From contig CAPBNZ010000002.1 in NCBI GenBank assembly GCA_948585895.1, forward strand, positions 6,857 through 57,597: a stretch of DNA of 50,741 nt, read 5' to 3'. A model generated the notes under the pieces. It was not told the DNA's origin. It was given only the letters and a program-made list of their open reading frames with translations, and did not search any database. This document shows positions 1 to 9,010 of the stretch, piece by piece (position 1 is the first letter of the stretch; each line of letters starts with the position of its first letter). Source of the stretch: an uncultured Clostridia bacterium. Its GTDB lineage: Bacteria > Bacillota > Clostridia > TANB77 > CAG-508. The position numbers and the translations under genes are program-made.

Positions 1-28
1 GTTGCCAAAAAGGAGGTAATCAATTTAT

Positions 29-1033
29 ATGAAAAAAGAAGAAAGAGCTTCTATTTCTATTATGAAAATTATATGCATTAGCATCATTCTAATATTAATA
101 TCAGGAATTGGTGTTATGGCAGTAAACACAAAATTAAATGATGTCAAAATTATCCTACAAAATGGGTATGAAATGACAGCCTTAACATCAAAAACAAAAG
201 TATCTGAAATCTTAGAGGAAAACAATATTCTATTAGAAGAAAATCAAAAAACAATACCAGACTTAGAAAGTGAAATAACAGCAGGAGGAAGTATTAAAAT
301 TACAGATAAATCGTATCAAGAAGTACAAATTGCTAAAATATCAGAAGAAGGTGTAGAAACATCACTAAACCAATTGTTAGAGAACTATGCACCAATCACT
401 GAAAAGATAGTAGTAGAACAAGTAGTAATACCTTATGAAACGATAACAAAAAAAGCAACAGAAGCTTCAGGTGATACTACAAACAAAGTATTACAACAAG
501 GTAAGGATGGCTTAAAAGAAGTAACTTACAAAATAAAATACCAAAAAGAAGTAGAAATTGAAAAAAACTTGTTATCAGAAGTTGTAATACAAGAACCAGT
601 AAACAAGATTGTGCAAGTTCAGAAAAAAGAAACAGCAAAAGAAACATCAAGAGCAGGAACACCAAGAACAACAACTACAACATCTTATTCAGGAGGAAAA
701 TGGAGTTATTCTGCCAGTGAATTTGATTTATTATGTGCTATTACTGCACAAGAATGTAGTTCAAGTTATGCTGGATCATTAGCTGTTATCACTACAGCAT
801 GTAACAGAGCACAAGCTAGAGGAACAGATCCACTAACAGAATATAAAAGAAAAGGTCAATTTTGTTATACAATTGACTCACACTGGAAAAAAAGATTAAA
901 TGGAAATTATGCAAGTAGTGTATCACAAGCGGTTACAGACGCACTAAATGGAGCTAGAAATCACAACTATCGTTCTTTTAGAGCAGGTGGTACACATGCA
1001 GGAGTCAATATTGGAGGCAATGTATATTTTTAA
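29..1033 (+). CDS. YabE/SleB-like cell-wall hydrolase with DUF348 and G5 domains
   Basis: 334 residues, preceded by a good ribosome site (AAGGAGG). A short basic N-terminus and one hydrophobic segment (about residues 12-32) suggest a signal anchor, so the protein acts outside the membrane. Residues about 35-110 resemble a DUF348 (ubiquitin-like YabE) unit. Residues about 115-200 resemble a G5 domain (KIVVEQVVIPYETI...). After a Thr-rich linker (about 205-222) comes a Hydrolase_2/SleB-type domain with LLCAITAQECSS, whose Glu matches the catalytic Glu of SleB-type lytic enzymes, followed by the conserved CNRAQ helix. The family remodels or germinates peptidoglycan. The architecture is assigned by pattern; the exact substrate is not known. 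An intrinsic terminator follows directly. Confidence 0.85.
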   Translation: MKKEERASISIMKIICISIILILISGIGVMAVNTKLNDVKIILQNGYEMTALTSKTKVSEILEENNILLEENQKTIPDLESEITAGGSIKITDKSYQEVQIAKISEEGVETSLNQLLENYAPITEKIVVEQVVIPYETITKKATEASGDTTNKVLQQGKDGLKEVTYKIKYQKEVEIEKNLLSEVVIQEPVNKIVQVQKKETAKETSRAGTPRTTTTTSYSGGKWSYSASEFDLLCAITAQECSSSYAGSLAVITTACNRAQARGTDPLTEYKRKGQFCYTIDSHWKKRLNGNYASSVSQAVTDALNGARNHNYRSFRAGGTHAGVNIGGNVYF

Positions 1034-1054
1034 AATATAAATACAAAAAATAAG

Positions 1055-1085
1055 AAGGGTTACTTTTTAAAGTACCCTTTTTTGT
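1055..1085 (+). terminator. Intrinsic terminator after the wall hydrolase gene
   Basis: AAGGGTTACTTT and AAAGTACCCTT form a stem with one bulge, followed by TTTTTTG. It lies 22 bases after the stop codon of the hydrolase gene. Confidence 0.85.
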
Positions 1086-1223
1086 TCTTGTATAGAAAAG
1101 ACTTCATACAAAGTTACAATACAAAAAGGAAAATACAAAGCTATAAGCCTAAAACCTTGTAACAACCCATAAGTGTACCATTAGAGTAACTATCAAATGT
1201 TGTATTGAGAAGAATTAACATAC

Positions 1224-1247
1224 AATGTGTTATCTAAATAACACATT
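1224..1247. repeat. 10-bp perfect inverted repeat in the exoA upstream gap
   Basis: AATGTGTTAT, loop CTAA, ATAACACATT. A second small dyad (AGACTTTAAGTCT) follows at once. The 370-base gap 1034-1403 otherwise holds only the terminator above and the promoter below; no gene was seen in it. Confidence 0.6.
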
Positions 1248-1340
1248 AGACTTTAAGTCTACAATTTTTTAGAGAAATGGTGGAGATGGTATAAAAAACA
1301 AATGAAAAGTCAGGACTTTTTAATTATGTTATAGTTATTC

Positions 1341-1369
1341 TTGCTATTTTTTCTAAATTATAGTACAAT
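1341..1369 (+). promoter_or_regulatory. Sigma-A type promoter for exoA
   Basis: TTGCTA, 17-base spacer, TACAAT, ending 34 bases before the exoA start codon. Confidence 0.6.
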
Positions 1370-1403
1370 CATACACAATAGTTAAAGGAAAGGAGACTAA
1401 GAA

Positions 1404-2156
1404 ATGAAATTAATTTCTTGGAATGTAAATGGAATACGAGCATGTGTCAGCAAAGGATTTGAGGAATTCTTTAACAAAAGCAATGCAGACATATTCTGTA
1501 TTCAAGAGACAAAATGTCATCCAGACCAAATTGACTTACAATTTAAAGGATATAAAAGCTATTGGAATAGTGCAGAAAAAAAAGGCTATTCAGGAACCGC
1601 AATATTTACAAAGAAAGAACCAATTTCAGTAACGTATGGGATAGGAAAGGAAGAACATGACAAAGAAGGAAGAATCATCACATTAGAATTTAAAGATTTT
1701 TACCTGGTAAACAACTATACACCTAACTCAAAAAGAGAACTAGAAAGATTAGAATACAGACAGATATGGGAAGATGAAATAAGAAAATATTTAGTAAGCC
1801 TGAATAAAACCAAGCCAGTCATTATGTGTGGAGACTTAAATGTAGCACATAAAGAAATTGACTTAAAAAATCCAAAAACAAACAAAAGAAATGCTGGATT
1901 TACAGATGAAGAGAGAGAAAAAATGACACAATTATTAGAAGCTGGATTTACAGATAGCTTTCGTTATTTATATCCAGACAAAGAAAATATGTATAGTTGG
2001 TGGTCTTATATGGGAAGAGCCAGAGAAAAAAATGTAGGATGGAGAATCGACTACTTTCTGGTATCAAATAACATGCAAGAAAAAATCAAACAAGCAACCA
2101 TTTATTCAGAAGTTATGGGAAGTGACCACTGCCCAGTAGGATTAACGTTAGTTTAG
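1404..2156 (+). CDS. exoA: Exodeoxyribonuclease III (AP endonuclease, ExoA/XthA family)
   Basis: 250 residues, the normal size of the family. It cleaves the backbone at abasic sites and degrades 3' ends in base-excision repair. Visible motifs: start KLISWNVNGIRA, metal ligand Glu in FCIQETKC (about residue 35), VNNYTPNS, the catalytic GDLNVAH (about 147-153), WWSYMGRAR, WRIDYFLVS, and the final GSDHCPV with the catalytic Asp-His pair. The start ATG follows GGAAAGGAGA at good spacing. It has its own promoter; downstream the AI-2E family permease follows after 93 bases. Confidence 0.97.
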   Translation: MKLISWNVNGIRACVSKGFEEFFNKSNADIFCIQETKCHPDQIDLQFKGYKSYWNSAEKKGYSGTAIFTKKEPISVTYGIGKEEHDKEGRIITLEFKDFYLVNNYTPNSKRELERLEYRQIWEDEIRKYLVSLNKTKPVIMCGDLNVAHKEIDLKNPKTNKRNAGFTDEEREKMTQLLEAGFTDSFRYLYPDKENMYSWWSYMGRAREKNVGWRIDYFLVSNNMQEKIKQATIYSEVMGSDHCPVGLTLV

Positions 2157-2249
2157 GCAGTTTAGTCTATTCTGTAGTTTATATGGTAAGGTTATAATAT
2201 ATTTTTTTATTGTAACCAAATAAATGAATTTTTTTGAAAGAGGGATAAC

Positions 2250-3401
2250 ATGAATGAAATAAAAAACCATGCAAAGAAGTGGCTATATTGGTTCTTTTTA
2301 GGAGTAGCCATTATCGTAGTATATAAAGCACTTGACAATTTTTCAGATGTAATGGGAGTAGCTAAAACATTTTTGGATATTATAACACCATTTTTAGTAG
2401 GTATCTTTATTAGTTATTTGTTGTATATTCCATGTAAAAAGATTGAAGAGATGTATGCAAAATCAAAGCTAAAATTTTTAAGAAAAAAAGCTAAAACATT
2501 GGGAATTTTGACAGTATATCTAATTGTACTACTGTTATTAATAATATTAATAAATTTTATCTTACCAGTGATATTTGAGAGTGTAACTGATTTAATAAAT
2601 AATATACAAAATTACTATGAAATAGCCATTAACAATTATAATAGTTTACCAGATGATAATATTTTAAAAAGTGATGTGGTAAATGATACTATACAAAGTA
2701 TTCAAAATCTTGATATCAAGCAATACTTAAAATTAGACAAAATATTAGAATATGTGATTAGTGCAATTGATGCAGTAACAGGAATATTTGATGTATTTGT
2801 TGCGGTTATTGTATCTGTTTATATCTTAGCAGAAAGAACACAAATGATAGCTTTTCTTAAAAGGCTGGCAGAGGCGATGTTTAAAGAAAGAACTTATAAA
2901 AACCTGGATAAATATTTTAACAATTCAAATGAAATATTCTTTAAATTTATAGCTAGCCAATTTTTAGATGCTATTATTGTAGGAATTTTGGTCACAATCG
3001 CAATGAGCATTATGGGAATTAAATATGCACCATTATTAGGATTTCTGATTGGATTATTTAACATGATTCCATATATTGGAGCTATTATTGCAGTGGCAAT
3101 TGCAGCCATTATAACCCTAATAACAGGAGGCTTGTCACAAGCAATATGGATGTTAATTGTAGTTATTGTTTTACAACAAATAGATGCTAATATCATTAAC
3201 CCTAAAATTATAGGTCAATCTTTAAAAATAAGTCCATTATTGGTTATCTTTGCCATTACAGTGGGTGGAGCTTATTTTGGAATATTAGGTATGTTTTTAG
3301 CAGTGCCAGCTGTTGCTGTTATTCGAATCGTAATGGAAGACTATGTTGATTATAAACTAGCCATTAAAAATGTAACAAAAATTTCAGAAGAAAAAGAATA
3401 A
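2250..3401 (+). CDS. AI-2E family transporter (PerM/YtvI-like membrane protein)
   Basis: 383 residues with about seven to eight hydrophobic segments: a pair near residues 12-65, one near 80-110, one near 170-195, and a dense C-terminal block (about 230-360). The conserved central motif GxxxGLFNMIPYIGA is visible near residues 265-285, and the NIINPKIIGQSLKISPLL segment typical of AI-2E_transport proteins near 312-330. Members are putative permeases; some are linked to autoinducer-2 export or Na+(Li+)/H+ exchange, so the substrate cannot be read here. The start follows GAAAGAGGG. The next gene begins 22 bases after the stop and may be co-transcribed. Confidence 0.88.
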   Translation: MNEIKNHAKKWLYWFFLGVAIIVVYKALDNFSDVMGVAKTFLDIITPFLVGIFISYLLYIPCKKIEEMYAKSKLKFLRKKAKTLGILTVYLIVLLLLIILINFILPVIFESVTDLINNIQNYYEIAINNYNSLPDDNILKSDVVNDTIQSIQNLDIKQYLKLDKILEYVISAIDAVTGIFDVFVAVIVSVYILAERTQMIAFLKRLAEAMFKERTYKNLDKYFNNSNEIFFKFIASQFLDAIIVGILVTIAMSIMGIKYAPLLGFLIGLFNMIPYIGAIIAVAIAAIITLITGGLSQAIWMLIVVIVLQQIDANIINPKIIGQSLKISPLLVIFAITVGGAYFGILGMFLAVPAVAVIRIVMEDYVDYKLAIKNVTKISEEKE

Positions 3402-3423
3402 AAATTGATAAAAGGAGTTTATT

Positions 3424-3915
3424 ATGTTAAAAAAATATTTATTAGTGTTTTTTATATCCATGATACCACTTATAGAATTGAGAGGAGCTGTTCCAGTTGG
3501 ATTAAGCCAATTATGGGGAGAACCAATTTCAATCCTTCCATTATATATCATTTGTATTATAGCAAATATGTTACCAGTTCCCGTTATTTACTTTTTTGCC
3601 AGAAAAGTCTTAGAGTGGGGGGCAGATAAAAAGTTTATTGGGAAATTTTTTAAATTTTGCTTAGAAAAAGGAGAAAAAGGAGGAAAGAAGTTGCAAGAGA
3701 AAGCTGGACGTGGTTTGTATTGGGCATTATTTCTTTTTGTAGGAATACCACTTCCAGGTACAGGTGCATGGACAGGTACACTTGCAGCAAGCCTTTTAGA
3801 TATGGATTTTAAAAAAAGTATTATTGCTGTTATGGCTGGTGTAGTTTTAGCAGGTATCATAATGGGGCTAGCTTCTGCTGGAGTATTTGGAGCAATGGGT
3901 ACAATTTTTAATTAA
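3424..3915 (+). CDS. Small multidrug export protein family (COG2426-like) membrane protein
   Basis: 163 residues with the start in good context (AAAGGAG, 7 bases). The opening stretch with IPLIELRGAVPVG matches the signature of the putative small multidrug export family (Sm_multidrug_ex); LFVGIPLPGTGAWTG (about 112-126) is the second conserved motif. Four to five membrane segments are visible. Despite the family name the substrate is not established; the fold resembles DedA-type proteins. It probably shares a transcript with the permease before it. A 484-base gap follows. Confidence 0.82.
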   Translation: MLKKYLLVFFISMIPLIELRGAVPVGLSQLWGEPISILPLYIICIIANMLPVPVIYFFARKVLEWGADKKFIGKFFKFCLEKGEKGGKKLQEKAGRGLYWALFLFVGIPLPGTGAWTGTLAASLLDMDFKKSIIAVMAGVVLAGIIMGLASAGVFGAMGTIFN

Positions 3916-3942
3916 ACAATAAAAGACTGCTATTGTACCAAA

Positions 3943-3958
3943 ACCATATTAATATGGT
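3943..3958. repeat. 16-bp perfect palindrome
   Basis: ACCATATTAATATGGT, 28 bases after the stop codon of the small export protein. It has no T-run behind it, so it is not a typical terminator; it could be a protein-binding site. Confidence 0.4.
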
Positions 3959-4068
3959 CGATACCATGCAATGCTGTAGGACATAAAAGGGAAAAGAGAA
4001 GACGGTAAAAAAGGTAAGTTATTTTGTTTTCGAAGTTACTATTTTTCTATAAAAGATGCGTAAAACCC

Positions 4069-4098
4069 TTGACAACAGTAGGCAAAATATGGTATCCT
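4069..4098 (+). promoter_or_regulatory. Promoter for the rpoB transcript
   Basis: TTGACA, 18-base spacer, TATCCT. It lies about 300 bases before rpoB and just before the terminator-like hairpin, leaving a leader of roughly 290 bases. Confidence 0.7.
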
Positions 4099-4154
4099 AA
4101 TAAAGATGATTAGAAAAAGAATAAAATTTAAAAACATAAAAATGAGCAAAGCTT

Positions 4155-4196
4155 AGAGCCAGTTGAAAAACAAAGTTTTTCAACAGCTCTTTTATT
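4155..4196 (+). terminator. Terminator-like attenuator in the rpoB leader
   Basis: AGAGC-CA-GTTGAAAAAC, loop AAA, GTTTTTCAAC-A-GCTCT, then TTTATT. It is a 15-bp stem with a small asymmetric interior loop. It lies about 50 bases after the predicted start of transcription and 200 bases before rpoB, with no gene between promoter and hairpin. It therefore looks like a leader attenuator rather than the end of a gene. No classical riboswitch was recognised. Confidence 0.65.
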
Positions 4197-4399
4197 GCCG
4201 TTTTAGGTATCTATTATTTTTTTCTTATGCAAAACTTAAAAGAAGAGGAATTAAATGCAAGAAGCCCTAAGAATTTTTGGATTGTAAAAGCAGACAAAGC
4301 CAGAACCTTAGACAAGCACATTGCAATTTAAGAAGGACTTCTTTTAAAGAATTACCACAATGAATTCTGCTTAATATCATAATCTAAGGAGTGATTTTT

Positions 4400-7300
4400 T
4401 TGAAAATCAAAGAAGTAAATTATGAGAAAGCCTCTCGTAAAGATTTCGCAAAAGTTGGGGACTATATCGAAATGCCAAACCTAATCAAAGTACAAAAAGA
4501 TTCTTATGATTGGTTTGTAGAAGAAGGGTTAGGAGAAGTATTAAAAGATATATCACCAATTGAAGACTACTCAGGAAATTTAGTACTTGAATTTTTTGAT
4601 TACTATATGGAAGAAAAAACAAAATACAGTGTAGAAGAAGCAAAAGAAAGAGATGCAACCTATTCAACAAGATTGCATGTAAAAGTCAGATTAATCAATC
4701 GTGAAACAGGAGAAATCAAAGAGCAAGAAATTTACTTAGGAGATTTTCCATTAATGACAGATAGTGGAACTTTTGTCATCAATGGAGCAGAAAGAGTTGT
4801 TGTAAGCCAGTTAGTACGTTCACCAGGATGTTACTATGGAGAAGAATTTGATACAAAAACAGGAAAAAGAACATACAATTCTACTGTTATGCCACTTAGA
4901 GGAGCATGGCTTGAATACGAAACCGATGGAAACGACATTTTCTATGTACGTGTTGATAGAACCAGAAAAGTTCCTGTAACAACCTTATTACGAGCAATTG
5001 GTATTGTATCAGATGACCAAATGAGAGAATTATTTGGTGAAGAAGAAATGTTAACAGCAACCATTGCAAAAGATACAATCAAAGACCAAGACGAGGCATT
5101 AATAGAAATCTACAAAAAATTAAGACCAGGAGAATTACCAACAGTAGATGCTGCTAGAAATTTATTCAATGGACTATTTTATGACAATAAAAGATATGAC
5201 CTAGCAAAAGTAGGAAGATATAAATTTAACCAAAAATTAGGATTAGCAGGAAGAATTAAAGATAAAGTAGCAGCAAAAGACATTGTAGATAATGAAACAG
5301 GTGAAGTATTAGTACAAGCAGGAGAAATCATTACAGAAGAAGCAGCAGAAGAAATTCAAAATGCAGGAATCAACATAGTAGACATTTTAATGGGAGAAAG
5401 AAAAATAAGAATCATAGGAAATGCCATATGTAATATCCATAAAGTATTGCCAACAGTTGATTTAAGCAAATTACACTTCAAAGAATTTGTAAATTATAAT
5501 GTGTTAAAAAATATCATAGACAATACAACACCAGAAGATTTAGTAAAAGTAATTGAAGAAAGACAAGATGAATTAGTACCAAAAACAATTACAACAGAAG
5601 ACATGATTGCATCCATAAATTACTTACTAAACCTTTCACATGGACTAGGAAAACCAGACGACATTGACCACTTAGCAAACCGTAGAATTCGTCAAGTAGG
5701 GGAACTACTACAAAATCAATTTAGAATTGGATTAACAAGATTAGAAAGAGTGGTTCGTGAGAGAATGACCATTCAAGATTTAGATGTTGTAACACCACAA
5801 ACTTTAATCAATACAAAACCAATTACATCATCTATCCGTGAGTTCTTTGGAAGTTCACAATTATCACAATTCATGGATCAAACGAATCCACTATCAGAAT
5901 TAACCCATAAAAGAAGAATATCAGCCTTAGGACCTGGTGGATTAACAAGAGAAAGAGCTGGTTTCGAAGTACGTGACGTACACTATACACACTATGGTAG
6001 ACTATGTCCAATTGAATCACCAGAAGGACCAAATATTGGATTAATCTCAGCCCTTTCATCCTTTGCGAGTATCAATGAATATGGATTTATTGAAACACCA
6101 TATCGCAAAGTAGACCCAGAAACACATAAATTAACAGACATTGTAGAATATATGAGTGCAGAAGTAGAAGACAATTACATTATTGCACAAGCATCTGAGC
6201 CAGTAACAAAAGAAGGAGAATTTGTAAATCCAAGAATCAGAGTTAGATTCAAAAATGAAGTAATCGAAGTAGATAGAGAAAAAGTTCAATATGTTGATGT
6301 TTCACCAAAACAATTAGTTTCCATTGCAGCAGCTATGATACCATTCTTAGAGCATGATGATGCAAAAAGAGCATTAATGGGTGCAAACATGCAACGTCAA
6401 GCTGTTCCACTTATGATAACAGAAAGTCCAGTCATAGGAACAGGAATTGAATACAGAGCAGCAAAAGACTCAGGAATTTTAGTATTAGCACAAGAAGATG
6501 GAATTGTTGAAAAAGTAACAGGAGATAGTATAACTGTAAAATATAATACAGGAAAAACCCTTACTCACAAACTTCGTAAATTCAAAAGAACCAATGGTGG
6601 TACTTGTATCAATCAAAAGCCAATTGTAAAAGTGGGAGAAGAAGTAAAAAAAGGAGATGCCATAGCAGATGGACCATCTACTAGCAATGGAGAAATGGCA
6701 CTTGGTAAAAATGTATTAGTAGCATTCTCAACTTGGGAAGGATACAATTACGAAGATGCAATTTTAATTAATGAAAAATTAGTAAAAGAAGATGTCTTTA
6801 CTTCTATTCATATTGAGGAATATGACTGCGAATGCCGTGATACAAAATTGGGAGCAGAAGAAATCACACGTGATATACCAAACATTGGAGATGATTCTTT
6901 AAAAGACTTAGATGAAAATGGAATTATCCGAATTGGTGCAGAAGTAAGACCAGGAGATATTTTAGTAGGTAAAGTTACACCAAAAGGAGAAACCGAACTA
7001 ACAGCAGAAGAAAGACTACTAAGAGCTATTTTTGGTGAAAAAGCAAGAGAAGTAAGAGATACTTCTTTAAGAGTACCACATGGAGAAGCAGGAACCATTG
7101 TAGATGTTAAAATCTTTACAAGAGACAATTCTGATGAATTAGGACCTGGTGTCAACCAAATTATTAGATGTTACATAGCAACCAAAAGAAAGATTTCAGT
7201 TGGTGACAAAATGGCAGGACGTCATGGTAACAAAGGTGTTATTTCAAGAGTATTACCAGAAGAAGATATGCCATTTATGCCAGATGGTACACCAATTGAT

Positions 7301-8164
7301 ATTCTGTTAAACCCACTAGGAGTTCCTTCTCGTATGAACTTAGGTCAAGTTTTAGAAGTACACTTAGGTGGAGCAGCAAAAGCTTTGGGGTGGAAAATAG
7401 CAACACCTGTATTTGATGGAGCAACACAAGAAGACGTAGAAGAATTATTAGAAAAAGCAGGTATGAGTAAAGACGGAAAAACCGTTCTTTATGATGGTAG
7501 AACGGGAGACCCATTTGCTAGTCCAATTACAGTTGGTGTTATGTACATGTTAAAACTACATCACTTGGTAGATGATAAAATTCATGCTCGTTCAACAGGA
7601 CCATACTCATTAGTTACCCAACAGCCACTTGGAGGAAAGGCACAATTTGGTGGACAACGTTTTGGAGAGATGGAAGTTTGGGCATTAGAAGCATATGGAG
7701 CAGCCTATACTTTACAAGAAATGTTAACAGTTAAATCGGATGATATCGTAGGAAGAGTAAAAACTTATGAAGCTATTGTAAAAGGAGAAAATGTTCCAGA
7801 GCCAGGTGTTCCAGAAAGCTTTAAAGTTCTTGTAAAAGAATTACAATCATTAGGATTAGACGTTCGTTTATATTCAGAAGATAATCAAGAATTAGAGCTA
7901 AAAGAAAACATTGAAGAAGGAATCGAATATGACCCTGAAAAAGAAAAGAAATTATTAGCAGAGGAAGAAGTGCTTGCAGATGGAGATTTAGACGGTTATA
8001 GCGAAGAATTAGAAGATGATATGTTATTAGATGAGGAAACAAGTACCATAGAAGAAGAGAGTGATGAGCTTTTCCAAGGTTTAGACGATGAAGGTGATGA
8101 GCTTCTATTTGATAGTGATTTAGCCAATGATAACCTAGATGACGAAAATGATATCATTGAATAG
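4400..8164 (+). CDS. rpoB: DNA-directed RNA polymerase subunit beta
   Basis: 1254 residues from the TTG start at 4400. The in-frame GTG at 4391 lies inside the ribosome site AAGGAGTG, so TTG is preferred. The protein begins KIKEVNYEKASRKDFAKV. Conserved blocks: VSQLVRSPG (about 137), rifampicin-region QFMDQTNPLSELTHKRR (about 490-510), GRLCPIESPEGPN (about 532-544), GDKMAGRHGNKGV (about 934-946) and the C-terminal IHARSTGPYSLVTQQPL block. The last ~110 residues form a very acidic tail. rplJ-rplL do not precede it. The unrecognised 190-residue gene begins 24 bases after the stop, separating it from rpoC. Confidence 0.98.
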   Translation: MKIKEVNYEKASRKDFAKVGDYIEMPNLIKVQKDSYDWFVEEGLGEVLKDISPIEDYSGNLVLEFFDYYMEEKTKYSVEEAKERDATYSTRLHVKVRLINRETGEIKEQEIYLGDFPLMTDSGTFVINGAERVVVSQLVRSPGCYYGEEFDTKTGKRTYNSTVMPLRGAWLEYETDGNDIFYVRVDRTRKVPVTTLLRAIGIVSDDQMRELFGEEEMLTATIAKDTIKDQDEALIEIYKKLRPGELPTVDAARNLFNGLFYDNKRYDLAKVGRYKFNQKLGLAGRIKDKVAAKDIVDNETGEVLVQAGEIITEEAAEEIQNAGINIVDILMGERKIRIIGNAICNIHKVLPTVDLSKLHFKEFVNYNVLKNIIDNTTPEDLVKVIEERQDELVPKTITTEDMIASINYLLNLSHGLGKPDDIDHLANRRIRQVGELLQNQFRIGLTRLERVVRERMTIQDLDVVTPQTLINTKPITSSIREFFGSSQLSQFMDQTNPLSELTHKRRISALGPGGLTRERAGFEVRDVHYTHYGRLCPIESPEGPNIGLISALSSFASINEYGFIETPYRKVDPETHKLTDIVEYMSAEVEDNYIIAQASEPVTKEGEFVNPRIRVRFKNEVIEVDREKVQYVDVSPKQLVSIAAAMIPFLEHDDAKRALMGANMQRQAVPLMITESPVIGTGIEYRAAKDSGILVLAQEDGIVEKVTGDSITVKYNTGKTLTHKLRKFKRTNGGTCINQKPIVKVGEEVKKGDAIADGPSTSNGEMALGKNVLVAFSTWEGYNYEDAILINEKLVKEDVFTSIHIEEYDCECRDTKLGAEEITRDIPNIGDDSLKDLDENGIIRIGAEVRPGDILVGKVTPKGETELTAEERLLRAIFGEKAREVRDTSLRVPHGEAGTIVDVKIFTRDNSDELGPGVNQIIRCYIATKRKISVGDKMAGRHGNKGVISRVLPEEDMPFMPDGTPIDILLNPLGVPSRMNLGQVLEVHLGGAAKALGWKIATPVFDGATQEDVEELLEKAGMSKDGKTVLYDGRTGDPFASPITVGVMYMLKLHHLVDDKIHARSTGPYSLVTQQPLGGKAQFGGQRFGEMEVWALEAYGAAYTLQEMLTVKSDDIVGRVKTYEAIVKGENVPEPGVPESFKVLVKELQSLGLDVRLYSEDNQELELKENIEEGIEYDPEKEKKLLAEEEVLADGDLDGYSEELEDDMLLDEETSTIEEESDELFQGLDDEGDELLFDSDLANDNLDDENDIIE

Positions 8165-8188
8165 AGTAGAAATAGGAGGGATGTAGAA

Positions 8189-8761
8189 ATGAGAGATAGA
8201 AAATTAGACTTAGAATATAAGGAAATAGATGAGCAAAATGCAATAAAATTATGTGTGAAGAATTATTTTATGAATCGAATTAAAAAATTGGAAGATGGTC
8301 AGACGATTCAACCAGAAGAGTTAATGAAAGATGTAATCCGAGCAATACCAGAAATAGAAGGAAAGCTTGGTATACAAAAGCAAGCATTAGAAGAGGCTAT
8401 AAAAATGTTACAATCACAAAAAATAATAGAAATTGACCCAAGTGGAGCTTTTAGAAAAGATGAAAAAGGAAACATAACTGAAAGAGAAAAAGCATTAGCA
8501 ATCAGAGAAGAGGCATTTAAGCTAGTAACGGAAGTAATTCAAAAAACAGGAGCAACTAAAAAAACACAAATATTTGACTACTTAAAAGAAAACGACTTAA
8601 GAAGTTATGAAAAATATAAAACCTCCATATCTCTTCTATGTTCTATGGGAGCAATTCCAGGATTAGAAAATGATAAACAAGAAATCGAAAGAAAAAAGTT
8701 TTTTAACAAAAGAGATTCTACTAGCATAGTAAGGTATGATGAAGAGGAAGAGATTCGATAA
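8189..8761 (+). CDS. Unrecognised 190-residue protein encoded between rpoB and rpoC
   Basis: Not assigned to a family. It starts with ATG at good distance from AGGAGGG and follows rpoB by 24 bases, so it is surely co-transcribed. The protein is charged and soluble with no membrane segment. Residues about 15-90 look mostly helical (LCVKNYFMNRIKKLEDGQ..., then a predicted coiled helix to about 85), and residues 100-170 could be a winged-helix-like unit (TKKTQIFDYLKENDL). The end is acidic (DEEEEIR). Codon use is like its neighbours. In most bacteria rpoC follows rpoB directly, so this position suggests a polymerase-associated or regulatory role. That is inference from position only. Confidence 0.85.
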   Translation: MRDRKLDLEYKEIDEQNAIKLCVKNYFMNRIKKLEDGQTIQPEELMKDVIRAIPEIEGKLGIQKQALEEAIKMLQSQKIIEIDPSGAFRKDEKGNITEREKALAIREEAFKLVTEVIQKTGATKKTQIFDYLKENDLRSYEKYKTSISLLCSMGAIPGLENDKQEIERKKFFNKRDSTSIVRYDEEEEIR

Positions 8762-8808
8762 ATAGAATAATCATAATTAAATAAACTTCAAAAAGGAAAG
8801 AAGCGACT

Positions 8809-9000
8809 GGAAGGAATTGTTCGAGCGGTGGGGAGCCTTCTAAACCTATTTTGAGGTTCTACTAGATGTCAGGTGGGTATTAGCTTGATACCTATCTGAT
8901 ATCAGTTTCATAAATAGCAAATAAAAAAGAGTATTCACTGGAATGGAATGTTTCTTGTGGGCAGAAATGTTGTAAAAGAAACGTCCCTATCCGATAAGGG
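8809..9000 (+). promoter_or_regulatory. Structured RNA segment upstream of rpoC
   Basis: Between the 190-residue gene and rpoC lies a 249-base gap rich in stems. GAAGG (8810-8814) pairs with CCTTC (8836-8840). AACCT (8843-8847) pairs with AGGTT (8854-8858). A 16-bp stem joins 8865-8880 and 8888-8903, in which three pairs are G-U and the rest Watson-Crick, with loop TAGCTTG. GTTTCTT (8950-8956) pairs with AAGAAAC (8976-8982). The G-U pairs, all in the sense that works only in RNA of the + strand, argue for a folded transcript. No T-run follows the big stem, so it is not a simple terminator. The RBS of rpoC lies immediately after the last stem. Confidence 0.55.
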
Positions 9001-9010
9001 AGGAAAGTGT

